Assembly: GCF_027789125.1 (NCBI RefSeq)
Contig: NZ_JAQFVF010000053.1
Coordinates: 1 to 52,571 of the forward strand
Direction of reading: 5' to 3'
Length of the DNA stretch: 52,571 bases
Source: Paenibacillus aestuarii
GTDB taxonomy: Bacteria > Bacillota > Bacilli > Paenibacillales > NBRC-103111
The number at the start of each line of letters is the position of its first letter. Position 1 is the stretch's first letter. Below the pieces are notes generated by a model. That model was given only the letters and a program-made list of their open reading frames with translations, was not told the origin of the DNA and ran no database searches. Shown one piece after another: positions 41,968 to 51,524 of this stretch. A program made the position numbers and the translations under genes.

Positions 41968-43188
41968 CTATTCCACTTCCACGTCGTCTGACAGTCCGCC
42001 TCGCCGGTATTGAAGAGGAGAGATGCCGATAGCTTTGCGGAACGACGTGCTGAAATAGTGCTGCGAGTGGTAGCCTACGCGCTCGGCTATTTCCAGTATG
42101 TTAAGTTCCGTTGATACAAGTAATTGGATAGCACGCTTCATCCGCATTTGAGCCAAATATTGCCCTAGCGAAACACCAACCTCTTGTTTGAACACCCGAC
42201 CGAAATAGACAGGAGATACCTGAAGACTCTCAGCAACCTCTTCAAGTGTCAATTCTGGTTCAGCATAGTGCTCTTGAACAAACAGCTTGGCTCTGCGGAC
42301 GAGCGGGGACAATTGTATTTCCTGATAGACGCTTTGTCTTGCTTCCAGATATCCAGCGGGAACTCCGGATAGCCCCCCGGCTACATTCGTGAAATGCAGC
42401 TTAGTGGAAATTTTTAAGTATTTTGATATCGATTGCTCCATCTGTGCGAGCGTTTCTTCAGCGATCATATCCCAAGTCAGAACGATGATAAGACCTCCAC
42501 GGTCGCGGAACAGAACATGGGGCGAGTGTATCATGTATTCTCCGATGATGTTTTCAATGGCGAACAAGAATAACTGCCGGTCATTTTCACGTAGAAATTG
42601 CTGTCCCCGGCTCACTTCAGGCCAGCGGACGACTCCGAGCAGCCGGGGCGCATTGCTCGGCAACTGCAAAAACTTTAGCTGTTCGCGGATTTGATCGGTA
42701 TTTAATTCTCCGTCTATCCACTCTAAGCAGAAGCGTTCCCGTAGTAGCAGTAAATTTTTGGCGATTTGCCGGTTGGCAAGCTCAAAATGCTTCTGCTGCA
42801 TGGACTGCTGATCCAACTGGTTTTTCGCTTCCGATAGCACATGGGTGAGCTGATTGACTCGAATCGGCTTAAGTACGTAATCGTCCACACCAAGGCGGAT
42901 CGCTTTTTGTGCATAGGAAAACTCTTCGTGACCGGTGACGATGATTACCCTGCATTCTGGTAGTTTTTCGCGAAGCTCCCCGATTAACGTTAGACCATCC
43001 ATGATCGGCATGTTTAGGTCGACGAGCATAAGATCCGCCTTTAGCTGGAGGGCCAATTCCAGTGCTTCCTCACCGTCCTCGGCTTCCCCGACGACATCCA
43101 TCTGAAGCTGCTCCCACGGTATTGAACTACGAATGCCACTGCGGATGAGGGCTTCATCATCTGCTAGTATGACCTTCCAAGTCTTCAT
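41968..43188 (-). CDS. Response regulator, AraC type (YesN-like)
   Basis: 406 residues. An N-terminal receiver domain (1-120) has acidic DDEALIR, phospho-acceptor Asp in LMLVDLNMPIMDG and Lys in DDYVLKPI. A variable middle region follows, and the C-terminal AraC domain has two HTH motifs (LTLEEVAESLQVSPVYFGRV; ILEIAERVGYHSQHYFSTSF). It should switch on sugar-transport genes when phosphorylated by the kinase whose gene overlaps its start by 32 bases. The divergent ChvE/GguAB operon 3 kb away is the most likely target. Confidence 0.93.
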   Translation of the reverse strand: MKTWKVILADDEALIRSGIRSSIPWEQLQMDVVGEAEDGEEALELALQLKADLMLVDLNMPIMDGLTLIGELREKLPECRVIIVTGHEEFSYAQKAIRLGVDDYVLKPIRVNQLTHVLSEAKNQLDQQSMQQKHFELANRQIAKNLLLLRERFCLEWIDGELNTDQIREQLKFLQLPSNAPRLLGVVRWPEVSRGQQFLRENDRQLFLFAIENIIGEYMIHSPHVLFRDRGGLIIVLTWDMIAEETLAQMEQSISKYLKISTKLHFTNVAGGLSGVPAGYLEARQSVYQEIQLSPLVRRAKLFVQEHYAEPELTLEEVAESLQVSPVYFGRVFKQEVGVSLGQYLAQMRMKRAIQLLVSTELNILEIAERVGYHSQHYFSTSFRKAIGISPLQYRRGGLSDDVEVE

Positions 43189-45094
43189 CTTGATGCACCT
43201 CCTGATATAAATCCTTCAAATAAGGATGAACAATCGTGATCGTCGTGCCTTTCCCATACTCGCTTTCCACGAGTAACCCATAAGCTTCGCCGAATGTTAG
43301 GATCAGGCGAGATTGGACGTTCAAAAGCCCGTAACCTCCAGAGGATACCTCTGATGATGGATCAGTCGCTTTAGATCGAATCGGGCTAGCCGTCTGCTGG
43401 ACAATCTCTTCTTTGACATCCTCGAGACTTTGCCGTAGGCGGCTTAACGCGGAATTGTCCATTCCCTTACCGTCGTCTCTAATGTACAGCAACAGCTTGC
43501 CATCCCGGACTTCACTGGAGATTCGAATTAAACCCGGGCCACGCCGTTCTTTAATACCATGATAGAGAGCGTTCTCAACAAAAGGCTGAACGATCAGTTT
43601 CATAATATACAGACCTTCAGTTTCCGGGGCGATATCCAGCTCATACTCGAGCTTGCTTTGATAGCGTGTCTTTTGAATTTTTAAATAGCTTCGCACATGT
43701 TCGATTTCTTGTGATAACGGAATAATCGGTTTTCCTTTACTGAGCCCAATACGAAACAGAGTAGATAGTGAATCGACGACCTCGGTTATCTCGTTTGCTC
43801 CACGTTGATGGGCTAGCCAATGGATCGTATCCAGTGTGTTGTACAGAAAATGGGGCTTTATCTGGGCATGTAAATTGCGAAGTTCTGCTTCGCGCTTTTG
43901 CTGTTCTTTGCGCCCGACTTCCTTGATCAGCTTGTTAATTTGGCTGAGCATGATATTGAATGCACGGCCAAGTATTCCGACTTCATCATTATGTTGCCCG
44001 GTATAACGTATGGATAAATTTCCGGTTTCTACTTTCTGCATCAAAGCCATAAGCTTACGAATTGGTTGGGTGATCGTAAATGATAAGTAATAAGCCAACC
44101 CGAGGCCGACCAAACAAACGAAAAATATAAAGCAAACAATATAGAAACGAATTTGGCTAATGTCATTGACCGTATCCTGCATTGGAAACACGCCGACCGT
44201 CGTCCAATCGGTAAATTCCGATTTCCGGTAAATAATCTGTACAGGACCATGACTTACCGTATTGGAGGATTGTCCTGTAGTTTTGGTTAATTGCTCAAGG
44301 TTTTTTGTGATTACTTTTGAACCGCTGTCGCCTAACCATTCCTTAGGGATCTCGGCCAAAATCGGATGAGGAGGTGAGTAGATGCTTTCGCCGTTTCCAT
44401 CAGTCACCATTAAGTAACCGGATTTACCAAGCCGAACGTCACGGACCGTTTCAGCAATGACCCGAAGCTTGAGATCGATCATGATGACGCCCTGAACCTG
44501 CTGGGTGGCGGGATCGAGTATAGCCCTGACGGCGGTGACCACTTCTTCGTCTTTGTAGTTAACATGATTCGAAATACCGCGATTGTGGGGGTGTCCCAGC
44601 AACCGGAAAATACCGCGACCGGCCACGGCTTCCTTATACCACAGCTCATCCGTCAGCTTGACCGATGAACGGGGATACATATCGTTACTGATATAGTCAC
44701 CCGTGCTGTTCGTGACCAGAATGCCTGCAATTTCGGAATGTAGTGTTGTAAACCCTTGCAGAAACTTCTTCATCCTGTACATTTGCTCCGAATGGGAGTA
44801 GCCGGCCGGAACAGGGGCTCCTTCCATAAACTCCGAAATGTCGGGATTAAACGAGATCATATACGTCGTATTCTGCATTTCATTCACGAACGCTTCGAGC
44901 GATTTGTTCACATTGTCGATAAGCTGTAACGTATTGGCGTTGACCCGCTTTTCTATCGTGTCGTTTACAGCGATGCTGATCAAACTACCGAGAAGGATGG
45001 AGGGCAAGATGCTGACGAGAACAAACAGGACAATGAGTTTAAAGCGTAGTGGCATATGCTTTATTCCGACAGAGGGAAAGCTTTTATTTCGCAT
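43157..45094 (-). CDS. Sensor histidine kinase (YesM-like)
   Basis: 645 residues. A first membrane helix (FKLIVLFVLVSILPSILLGS), a dCache-type extracytoplasmic region to about 300, a second helix (FYIVCFIFFVCLVGLGLAYY), a HAMP domain (TQPIRKLMALMQKVETGNLS), and a His_kinase domain with phospho-acceptor His in HAQIKPHFLYNTLDTIHW plus HATPase motifs VQPFVENALYHG and IRDDGKGMD. The start at 45094 overlaps the binding-protein stop; MPLRFKL at codon 14 is an alternative. Together with its neighbours it forms a three-part sugar sensor. Confidence 0.92.
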   Translation of the reverse strand: MRNKSFPSVGIKHMPLRFKLIVLFVLVSILPSILLGSLISIAVNDTIEKRVNANTLQLIDNVNKSLEAFVNEMQNTTYMISFNPDISEFMEGAPVPAGYSHSEQMYRMKKFLQGFTTLHSEIAGILVTNSTGDYISNDMYPRSSVKLTDELWYKEAVAGRGIFRLLGHPHNRGISNHVNYKDEEVVTAVRAILDPATQQVQGVIMIDLKLRVIAETVRDVRLGKSGYLMVTDGNGESIYSPPHPILAEIPKEWLGDSGSKVITKNLEQLTKTTGQSSNTVSHGPVQIIYRKSEFTDWTTVGVFPMQDTVNDISQIRFYIVCFIFFVCLVGLGLAYYLSFTITQPIRKLMALMQKVETGNLSIRYTGQHNDEVGILGRAFNIMLSQINKLIKEVGRKEQQKREAELRNLHAQIKPHFLYNTLDTIHWLAHQRGANEITEVVDSLSTLFRIGLSKGKPIIPLSQEIEHVRSYLKIQKTRYQSKLEYELDIAPETEGLYIMKLIVQPFVENALYHGIKERRGPGLIRISSEVRDGKLLLYIRDDGKGMDNSALSRLRQSLEDVKEEIVQQTASPIRSKATDPSSEVSSGGYGLLNVQSRLILTFGEAYGLLVESEYGKGTTITIVHPYLKDLYQEVHQDEDLEGHTSR

Positions 45095-46085
45095 AATAAC
45101 TGTCCACGTTTGTTTTCGTCACGACGGATATACCCGTATCTGTATAAACTGGTAATGTGCTGATGGATTCGCCATTGGAGTCACCAAGGCCATGATGAAG
45201 ATGAAACAAGTACTGCAGTGACCAATACCCCATATTCCAAGTGCCTTGCGCCAAAGTTTCGGACAGCACTCCGTTTTTGACCATGTCGAGCGTGCCTTTG
45301 TCTGTATCGAAGCCTATCACTTTGATTTTGCCTGCCTTTCCAGTCTGAAGGAGCGCATTGCCGACCCCGATACCGCCATTAGCCTCTGTAGCGAAAATGC
45401 CATTCAAATCCGGAACTTGCTGTATAATGCGGCGGGTCGCTTGCTCAGATTCTGCTTGGTCGCCTTTCCCGTTTTCGATTGCAACCACTTGAATGTTTGG
45501 ATAAGAGCTCTTGAGTGTATCGACGAATCCGTCCGTGCGTTCTTGATGGTTGAGCTGTCCGGGTCTGGTAATAATTGCTACTTTTCCGGTCCCTTCGATC
45601 AATTTGGCGAGCTGGTTGGCAGCTGTTGCACCAGCCGATCGGTTGTCTGTACCGAGAAACGTGCGTACCTTGCTGTCCATGGTATTCGAATCGAACAAGA
45701 CAACAGGAATACCCGCTTGAACGGCTTTGTCAATGGTGGCTGTAAGCGCTTCCGGATTTATTGCAGTAACGGCAATGCCGGCGGGCTTTTTGGCGATTAC
45801 CTGCTCGAGCACGGTATTTTCCTCATTCGCGTCGTATTGGGTCGCTCCTCGGTATTCAACAGATACGTTCAGCACCTTGGCCGCATCTTCAAAACCTTTT
45901 ATCCCTCGTTTCCAGTAATCCATACCGGCTTGAAATGTCACCATGACGTATTTCTCGTCGACTTCTCCTCGCAATCCGCTTTCCAGACCGTAATCTTTCG
46001 AATTTTTTGAGTTGAGCTGATGCAAGGTGACATAACCGATGAAAGCGGCGATCAGGATCATATAGATGACAATTAATTTTTTCAA
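45084..46085 (-). CDS. Membrane-anchored periplasmic-type sugar-binding protein
   Basis: 333 residues, Peripla_BP_4 (RbsB-like) fold: VTFQAGMDYWKRGIKGFEDA, AVTAINPEALTATIDKAVQA, PVVLFDSNT, KVAIITRPGQLNHQERTDGF, IFATEANGGIGV and KVIGFDTDKGTLDMV. The N-terminal helix KKLIVIYMILIAAFIGYVTL lacks a lipobox, so the protein is probably held by an uncleaved anchor. It is co-transcribed with the kinase and regulator (10-base overlap) rather than with a permease, which suggests it presents a bound sugar to the kinase. Confidence 0.85.
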   Translation of the reverse strand: MKKLIVIYMILIAAFIGYVTLHQLNSKNSKDYGLESGLRGEVDEKYVMVTFQAGMDYWKRGIKGFEDAAKVLNVSVEYRGATQYDANEENTVLEQVIAKKPAGIAVTAINPEALTATIDKAVQAGIPVVLFDSNTMDSKVRTFLGTDNRSAGATAANQLAKLIEGTGKVAIITRPGQLNHQERTDGFVDTLKSSYPNIQVVAIENGKGDQAESEQATRRIIQQVPDLNGIFATEANGGIGVGNALLQTGKAGKIKVIGFDTDKGTLDMVKNGVLSETLAQGTWNMGYWSLQYLFHLHHGLGDSNGESISTLPVYTDTGISVVTKTNVDSYYAK

Positions 46086-46293
46086 GTCCTATCCCCCTGT
46101 AGCGTACTTTTTTCATTATAGCGCAATTTTTCAGTAAGATCTTTGAAAAGTAGAGCACCTTTTTTATAAATATTAAACCTGCGAGGAAAGTTTAATTTTT
46201 GAAAAAAACGTGCGTCAATTTCGAAAGACGTTCATTCCCAGAGGGTGCTATATTCATTTTGCAACAACAAAACAATCTAGGGGGAAGGTCGAA
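46086..46293. promoter_or_regulatory. Divergent promoter region, sugar sensor and importer
   Basis: 208 bases between oppositely oriented genes. A/T-rich tracts (46160-46205) and a short repeated AAAGTTTAA-type pattern are visible, but I cannot assign promoters or regulator sites with certainty. The ribosome site GGGGGAAGG (46280-46288) belongs to the ChvE-like gene. Confidence 0.4.
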
Positions 46294-47454
46294 ATGAAAA
46301 AATTCGGATGGTTAACTATGGTTGTATTCATGATGTTCGCGCTCGCCGCATGTGGAGGGCAGCAGGCAGCTAGTGGCGGTGCTGCAACAGGAGGAGGATC
46401 TTCTCCAGGAGCAGTAAAGGCGGATGACAAGCAGTCGGCAAGTGGTGGAAGCTCCGGCGATTCGGCAAGTAAATATGTTGGCATCTCGATGCCGACGAAG
46501 TCCTCGGAGCGTTGGGTACATGACGGTGAAAATATGGTGAACGAATTCAAGAAGCTCGGCTACAAAACCGATCTGCAGTATGGCGAAGATGTGGTCGAAA
46601 ATCAAGTTTCCCAGATTGAGAATATGATCACCAAAGGCGTCAACGTCTTAGTTATCGCTCCTATTGATGGAGAGTCGCTGACGGATGTCCTTAAGAAGGC
46701 AAACGACAAGAAAATCCAAGTCATTTCCTATGACCGTTTGATTCGGAAAAGTGATTTCGTCAGCTACTATGCGACGTTTGACAACTTTAAAGTTGGCGTG
46801 CAGCAAGCACAGTATATCGAGCAGAAACTTGGCCTCAAAGACGGCAAAGGTCCGTTTAACATCGAGTTGTTTGCAGGTTCCCCAGATGATAATAATGCAG
46901 GCTTTTTCTTTAACGGTGCGATGTCTGTACTGAAGCCTTATATCGATTCCGGCAAGCTGGTTGTGAAGAGCAAGCAAACGGCATTCGAGCAAGTGGCTAC
47001 GCTTCGCTGGGACGGTGCGACGGCTCAAGCGCGGATGGATAACTTGCTCAGCAAAAATTACACGAGTGATAAGGTTGATGCGGTTCTTTCTCCATACGAC
47101 GGTATCAGCATTGGGATCATCTCATCACTGAAGGGCGTTGGCTATGGCTCGGCAAAGCCGATGCCGGTCATCACAGGTCAAGATGCTGAGCTCGCATCGG
47201 TGAAATCGATCGTTGCCGGTGAGCAGACGCAAACGGTCTTTAAGGACACCCGTGAATTGGCTAAAAAAGCGGTTGGGATGGCCGATAGCGTGTTGAAAGG
47301 CACGAAAGTTGAAGTCAACGACGAGAAAACGTACAACAACGGCGTGAAGGTCGTTCCTGCCTTCCTGCTGGAGCCAGTTTCGGTCGACAAATCGAACTAC
47401 GAAAAAGTGCTAGTGGATAGCGGCTATTACAAAAAAGATCAAATCAGCAAATAA
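46294..47454 (+). CDS. chvE: Multiple-sugar-binding lipoprotein (ChvE-like)
   Basis: 386 residues. Lipobox LAAC with lipidated Cys20, a Gly/Ser-rich linker, then a Peripla_BP_4 domain close to ChvE: GISMPTKSSERWVHDGENMV, GVNVLVIAPIDGESLTDVLK, VISYDRLI, ELFAGSPDDNNAGFFFNGAM, AVLSPYDGISIGIISSL and VITGQDAELASVKSI. ChvE relatives bind glucose, galactose, arabinose or xylose. The ATG at 46294 with GGGGAAGG is chosen over the longer frame from 46210. A hairpin follows before gguA, consistent with higher expression of this gene than of the membrane parts. Confidence 0.92.
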   Translation: MKKFGWLTMVVFMMFALAACGGQQAASGGAATGGGSSPGAVKADDKQSASGGSSGDSASKYVGISMPTKSSERWVHDGENMVNEFKKLGYKTDLQYGEDVVENQVSQIENMITKGVNVLVIAPIDGESLTDVLKKANDKKIQVISYDRLIRKSDFVSYYATFDNFKVGVQQAQYIEQKLGLKDGKGPFNIELFAGSPDDNNAGFFFNGAMSVLKPYIDSGKLVVKSKQTAFEQVATLRWDGATAQARMDNLLSKNYTSDKVDAVLSPYDGISIGIISSLKGVGYGSAKPMPVITGQDAELASVKSIVAGEQTQTVFKDTRELAKKAVGMADSVLKGTKVEVNDEKTYNNGVKVVPAFLLEPVSVDKSNYEKVLVDSGYYKKDQISK

Positions 47455-47482
47455 TCGTAACAGATGATCATAGGAACACGGA

Positions 47483-47513
47483 TGCAGTGGCGGCCGGATT
47501 GGCAGCCACTGCA
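47483..47513 (+). promoter_or_regulatory. Intercistronic hairpin between chvE and gguA
   Basis: TGCAGTGGC (47483-47491) pairs perfectly with GCCACTGCA (47505-47513), loop of 13, with no T run. Such hairpins after binding-protein genes usually stabilise the upstream message or limit read-through. Confidence 0.55.
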
Positions 47514-47537
47514 GTTGTTAGATTGGGATAGGCGGTG

Positions 47538-49094
47538 ATGAAAATGTCCGATATCATTTTGGAGATGAAAGGGATTACGAAGACGTTTCCGGGTGTAAAA
47601 GCGTTGGAGAACGTTAATCTGAAGGTCAAGCGGGGAGAAATCCACGCTTTGATGGGCGAGAATGGAGCAGGAAAGTCGACCTTGATGAAGGTGCTTAGCG
47701 GTGTTTACCCTCACGGAACGTATGAAGGCGACATTTTGTTTCAGGGGCAAGTATGTGAGTTTAAAGATATCAAACATAGTGAGCAGCTCGGCATCGTCAT
47801 TATTCATCAAGAGCTCGCCTTGATTCCATACCTGTCAATCGCTGAAAATATCTTCCTCGGCAATGAGCAGGCCAAACGCGGCGTGCTCAATTGGAACGAA
47901 ACGATCATGAAGACAAAAGAGCTTCTGAATAAGGTAGGCCTGGCTGAATCTCCACAGACGCTGATTACGAATATTGGTGTCGGTAAGCAGCAGTTGGTCG
48001 AGATTGCCAAAGCACTATCCAAAGAGGTGAAGTTGCTGATTTTGGACGAACCGACAGCGGCGCTAAATGAAAATGACAGTGAAAATTTACTGCAGCTGCT
48101 ACTCGAATTTAAAAAGCATGGAATTACGTCGATCATGATATCCCATAAGCTCAATGAAATTGCGAAAGTAGCTGACTCGATCACGATTTTGCGGGATGGG
48201 CAAACGATCGAGACGCTAGATATGAAGAAGGACCAGGTGGATGAGGACCGCATTATAAAAGGCATGGTAGGGCGTGATTTAACACACCGGTACCCGCCCC
48301 GAATGCCGAATGTCAGCGATATGATTTTCGAAGTTAGCCATTGGAATGTCTATCACCCTTTGCATCCGGAGAGAAAGGTCATTGACGACATCAACTTTTA
48401 CATCCGTAAAGGTGAGGTGGTCGGTATCGCCGGCCTAATGGGTTCGGGACGAACGGAGCTTGCGATGAGTCTATTTGGTAGGTCGTACGGTACGAAAATT
48501 AGCGGTCGGGCATCGATCAACGGGAAGGAAGCGGATTTATCCGATATCAATAAAGCGATCAAGCAAGGACTGGCCTATGTGACGGAGGATCGGAAACAGT
48601 ATGGATTGATTCTGATCGATGACATTAAGCACAACATTACGCTCAGTAATTTGAACTCGATTTCCAAAAGGGGCGTTGTAATCGAAAACCAGGAAATTAT
48701 TCAAGCGGACTCGTTCCGCAAGAAAATGAATATAAAAACGCCAAGTATCTTGCAGAAGACCGGAAATTTGAGCGGCGGCAATCAGCAGAAGGTCGTACTC
48801 AGTAAGTGGATTTTCGCAAAGCCTGACATTCTTATTCTAGACGAACCGACGCGGGGAATCGACGTCGGTGCGAAGTATGAAATCTATTCGATTATCAACG
48901 ATCTGGCCGGGCAAGGGAAAGGTGTCCTTCTTATCTCATCGGAGCTGCCTGAAATTCTCGGCATGTGTGACCGGATATATGTAATGAGTGAGGGGAGGAT
49001 GACCGGTGAATTAAGCAGAGAGGAAGCATCGCAGGAGGCTATTGCCAAATACATGACGAAAACAAGGGGGACTAGGCATGCAAACCATGGTTAG
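47538..49094 (+). CDS. gguA: Sugar ABC transporter ATPase, two-domain (GguA/MmsA-like)
   Basis: About 518 residues with two fused ATPase domains as in monosaccharide importers. The first has GENGAGKST, IIHQELALIPYLSI, a Q-rich signature NIGVGKQQLVEIAKAL and LLILDEPTAAL. The second is degenerate at Walker A (GLMGSGRTE) but has LSGGNQQKVVLSKWI and ILILDEPTRGIDVG. VYPHGTYEGDILF is typical of GguA/XylG. Starts at 47535, 47538 and 47544 are possible behind GGCGG. It overlaps gguB by 17 bases. Confidence 0.92.
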   Translation: MKMSDIILEMKGITKTFPGVKALENVNLKVKRGEIHALMGENGAGKSTLMKVLSGVYPHGTYEGDILFQGQVCEFKDIKHSEQLGIVIIHQELALIPYLSIAENIFLGNEQAKRGVLNWNETIMKTKELLNKVGLAESPQTLITNIGVGKQQLVEIAKALSKEVKLLILDEPTAALNENDSENLLQLLLEFKKHGITSIMISHKLNEIAKVADSITILRDGQTIETLDMKKDQVDEDRIIKGMVGRDLTHRYPPRMPNVSDMIFEVSHWNVYHPLHPERKVIDDINFYIRKGEVVGIAGLMGSGRTELAMSLFGRSYGTKISGRASINGKEADLSDINKAIKQGLAYVTEDRKQYGLILIDDIKHNITLSNLNSISKRGVVIENQEIIQADSFRKKMNIKTPSILQKTGNLSGGNQQKVVLSKWIFAKPDILILDEPTRGIDVGAKYEIYSIINDLAGQGKGVLLISSELPEILGMCDRIYVMSEGRMTGELSREEASQEAIAKYMTKTRGTRHANHG

Positions 49095-50235
49095 CATGTT
49101 TAAGAGTAATATTCGCCAATACGGGATGATCATTGCGCTGGTGCTCATTTCGCTGTTGTTTCAAATTTTGTCCGACGGGACGCTTCTTAAACCTTTGAAC
49201 GTGACGAACCTGATTTTGCAAAACAGCTACATTCTCATTCTTGCTATCGGCATGCTGCTCGTTATCATTACCGGCCACATTGATTTGTCGGTCGGCTCGG
49301 TGGCAGCATTCATTGGGGCGCTGTCCGGCGTAATGATGGTGACATATCATATGCCTTTCCCGGTTTCCGTAATCCTTTGTCTGCTCGTTGGAGCTCTGGT
49401 AGGCGCCTGGCAGGGGTTTTGGGTCGCATATGTCAGAATTCCGTCTTTCATTGTTACCCTGGCAGGAATGTTGCTGTTTCGCGGTTTGACGATGATTGTG
49501 CTAAATGGAATGTCGCTTGCGCCGTATCCGAAGATGTTCCAAAAAATAAGCTCCGGTTTTATCGCAGATCCTCTGGGAGATAGTCATCTGCTTACCATCC
49601 TGATCGGAGCAGTGCTCGCTATCATTTACATTCTAATTGAGCTTAGGAACCGCAAATCAAAGCTTACGTATCAGTTCGAGGTCATACCAGCAGGCTTATT
49701 TGTGGCTAAGCTAGCAGTTATCACTATAATCATCCTTGCTTTTGCTTTTGTACTGTCGCAATACGAAGGGATACCTAACATCCTGATTCTACTTTCGGTT
49801 TTAGTGATTATATACTCTTTTGTGATGAACAAGATGGTCATGGGACGTCATATCTACGCGCTAGGAGGCAATGAGAAGGCGGCTAACCTCTCAGGCGTGA
49901 AAACAAAGAGAGTAACATTCTGGGTGTTCGTCAATATGGGCGTGCTTGCGGCCATGTCCGGTCTTGTATTCGCTGCTCGACTGAACGCAGCTACGCCGAA
50001 GGCGGGCACCAATTTCGAACTAGACGCTATCGCTGCTTGCTTTATTGGCGGTGCTTCCGCAAGTGGCGGTGTCGGCACAGTGATAGGCGCAATTATTGGT
50101 GGCCTTGTCATGGGCGTCATGAACAATGGTATGTCCCTTGTCGGATTAGGCATCGATTGGCAACAAGGCATTAAAGGTCTGGTGCTGCTCCTGGCCGTCG
50201 CCTTCGACATTTATAATAAGTCGAAATCGTCGTAA
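49078..50235 (+). CDS. gguB: Sugar ABC transporter permease (GguB-like)
   Basis: 385 residues, BPD_transp_2 family, about ten predicted helices. Visible: GMIIALVLISLLFQILSDGT, ILILAIGMLLVIITGHIDLS (conserved G-x-I-D-L-S), GGNEKAANLSGVKTKRVTFW (the ATPase-contact loop G-x-N-x-x-A-A-x-x-S-G) and ACFIGGASASGGVGTVIGAI. Translationally coupled to gguA. It completes the ChvE-GguA-GguB importer. Confidence 0.93.
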   Translation: MQTMVSMFKSNIRQYGMIIALVLISLLFQILSDGTLLKPLNVTNLILQNSYILILAIGMLLVIITGHIDLSVGSVAAFIGALSGVMMVTYHMPFPVSVILCLLVGALVGAWQGFWVAYVRIPSFIVTLAGMLLFRGLTMIVLNGMSLAPYPKMFQKISSGFIADPLGDSHLLTILIGAVLAIIYILIELRNRKSKLTYQFEVIPAGLFVAKLAVITIIILAFAFVLSQYEGIPNILILLSVLVIIYSFVMNKMVMGRHIYALGGNEKAANLSGVKTKRVTFWVFVNMGVLAAMSGLVFAARLNAATPKAGTNFELDAIAACFIGGASASGGVGTVIGAIIGGLVMGVMNNGMSLVGLGIDWQQGIKGLVLLLAVAFDIYNKSKSS

Positions 50236-50296
50236 ATTGGGTAGCTAACTATTTGGCAGTTTAACATCATAAGAAGGATATTTCTGGGCATTAATT

Positions 50297-50512
50297 TTGA
50301 TTCTGGCCGGTGTAGCGATCGCGAATATGAAGCGCCGGCAGGCACAAGAAATGAATCCTAAAGATGGCACAAAGCTCCTCACCGGGATTCAGTTGCAAGC
50401 ACCAGATGCTAAACGCGGAGACTTCACGATCACCAATGCCGATATTGACTCCGTTAAAAAGCAAATTTCGGGAACAACACTAATCAATCAAGGTATCCAA
50501 ACTAGGGAGTAA
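50297..50512 (+). CDS. Small hypothetical protein or gene remnant
   Basis: The frame after a TAA near 50268 reads YFWALILILAGVAIANMKRR, a single membrane helix with basic end, then a hydrophilic tail to GIQTRE. The only normal start is TTG 50297, inside the helix and 19 bases after AGAAGGA, so the true start is unclear. Perhaps a remnant of a permease or a small membrane protein. Not recognised. Confidence 0.3.
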   Translation: MILAGVAIANMKRRQAQEMNPKDGTKLLTGIQLQAPDAKRGDFTITNADIDSVKKQISGTTLINQGIQTRE

Positions 50513-50535
50513 TCCATAGGATCCCTCTTTAGAAG

Positions 50536-50564
50536 CTCCAAGTCATCAATGGCTTGGAGTTTTT
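50536..50564 (+). terminator. Terminator after the sugar importer operon
   Basis: CTCCAAG (50536-50542) pairs with CTTGGAG (50553-50559) followed by TTTTT. The remaining gap to 50827 holds short hairpins around CTACTTTGTAG and ACTACTTACATAGTAG but no gene I can see. Confidence 0.75.
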
Positions 50565-50833
50565 ACTATGCTTTTTATCCGACGCAGCTATTATTTTTTA
50601 TGTAGGGAGATTTGTGTCTTAGAAACATGCAGAAATTCCCCTACTTTGTAGTCTCGTGATACAAAACTACTTACATAGTAGGATTTCGGATTTGGAGAAG
50701 ATCCACGTAAAGTTCAGCGATTAAGAATAGTTATAATATCATTGATCATTTGAAAACGTTTGACAAACGAATTGCAATTTGAGATGATATCCTAATTTCT
50801 ATATGACAGTCTACACCAAAAGAGGGAGTGAAA

Positions 50834-51355
50834 TTGGGGATGGGAATTGATGAGATTATTCGTATAATGCCTTATGATGAAAAGTGGATTACCTTATTTC
50901 AAAACGAAAAAATAAATCTTCTTAAAGCTTTCGGAGACGATGCTATCGACATCCAGCATTTTGGCAGTACCTCGGTACACGGGATGTTTGCAAAACCAAT
51001 TATTGATGTTTTGATAGGCGTGAAAACGCTTGAGCTGAGCAATTCCGCAACTAATGAACTAGCACAACTTGGTTATGAAGGGTTCGGAGAAACGGGTGTA
51101 AAGGGAAGATTGTATTTTCGAAAACGCCAAGAACATGCCTATAATCTTGCTGTCGTCATTTGGAATGGCGAGCAATGGGTAAATAATCTTCTCATAAGAA
51201 ATTACTTACGAGAAAACCCGAATGTAGCAAAGCAATATTGTGAACGAAAGCTCGACGCCATTAAAAAAGGATATACTACACTGTTGTCTTATTCGGACGA
51301 AAAAGCCGATTATGTATCTAATTTACTCGAACAAGCTAAGAAAAGTATTGGATAG
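50834..51355 (+). CDS. GrpB-family protein (UPF0157)
   Basis: About 173 residues. The nucleotidyltransferase-like GrpB fold is shown by IIRIMPYDEKWITLFQNEKI, IQHFGSTSVHGMFAKPIIDV (G-S-T-S-V ... K-P-I-I-D) and LYFRKRQEHAYNLAVVI. Some members are linked to dephospho-CoA kinase, but the activity of stand-alone copies is unknown. TTG 50834 (seven bases after AGGGAG) or ATG 50840 are likely starts; GTG 50828 is too close to the ribosome site. Monocistronic. Confidence 0.85.
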   Translation: MGMGIDEIIRIMPYDEKWITLFQNEKINLLKAFGDDAIDIQHFGSTSVHGMFAKPIIDVLIGVKTLELSNSATNELAQLGYEGFGETGVKGRLYFRKRQEHAYNLAVVIWNGEQWVNNLLIRNYLRENPNVAKQYCERKLDAIKKGYTTLLSYSDEKADYVSNLLEQAKKSIG

Positions 51356-51524
51356 GCGCAGGCAATATGTGTACTACTCCACCATCTTCTGAGATTTTTG
51401 AAATCGAAACCTTCTCTTAGAAGCTAACTAGAATCATAGCCCTAATGGGAGGTTTTTTTGAAAGGTTTCTTGCCGAAGATAGAAAATATTTGCTCCTGAC
51501 TCCATGGAGTTAGGAGCCACGAAT

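Noticed and set aside
50579..50720. CTACTTTGTAG and ACTACTTACATAGTAG as BlaI/MecI-type operators
   Set aside because: Only loosely similar to the TACAnnTGTA sites and no BlaI or BlaR gene is near.
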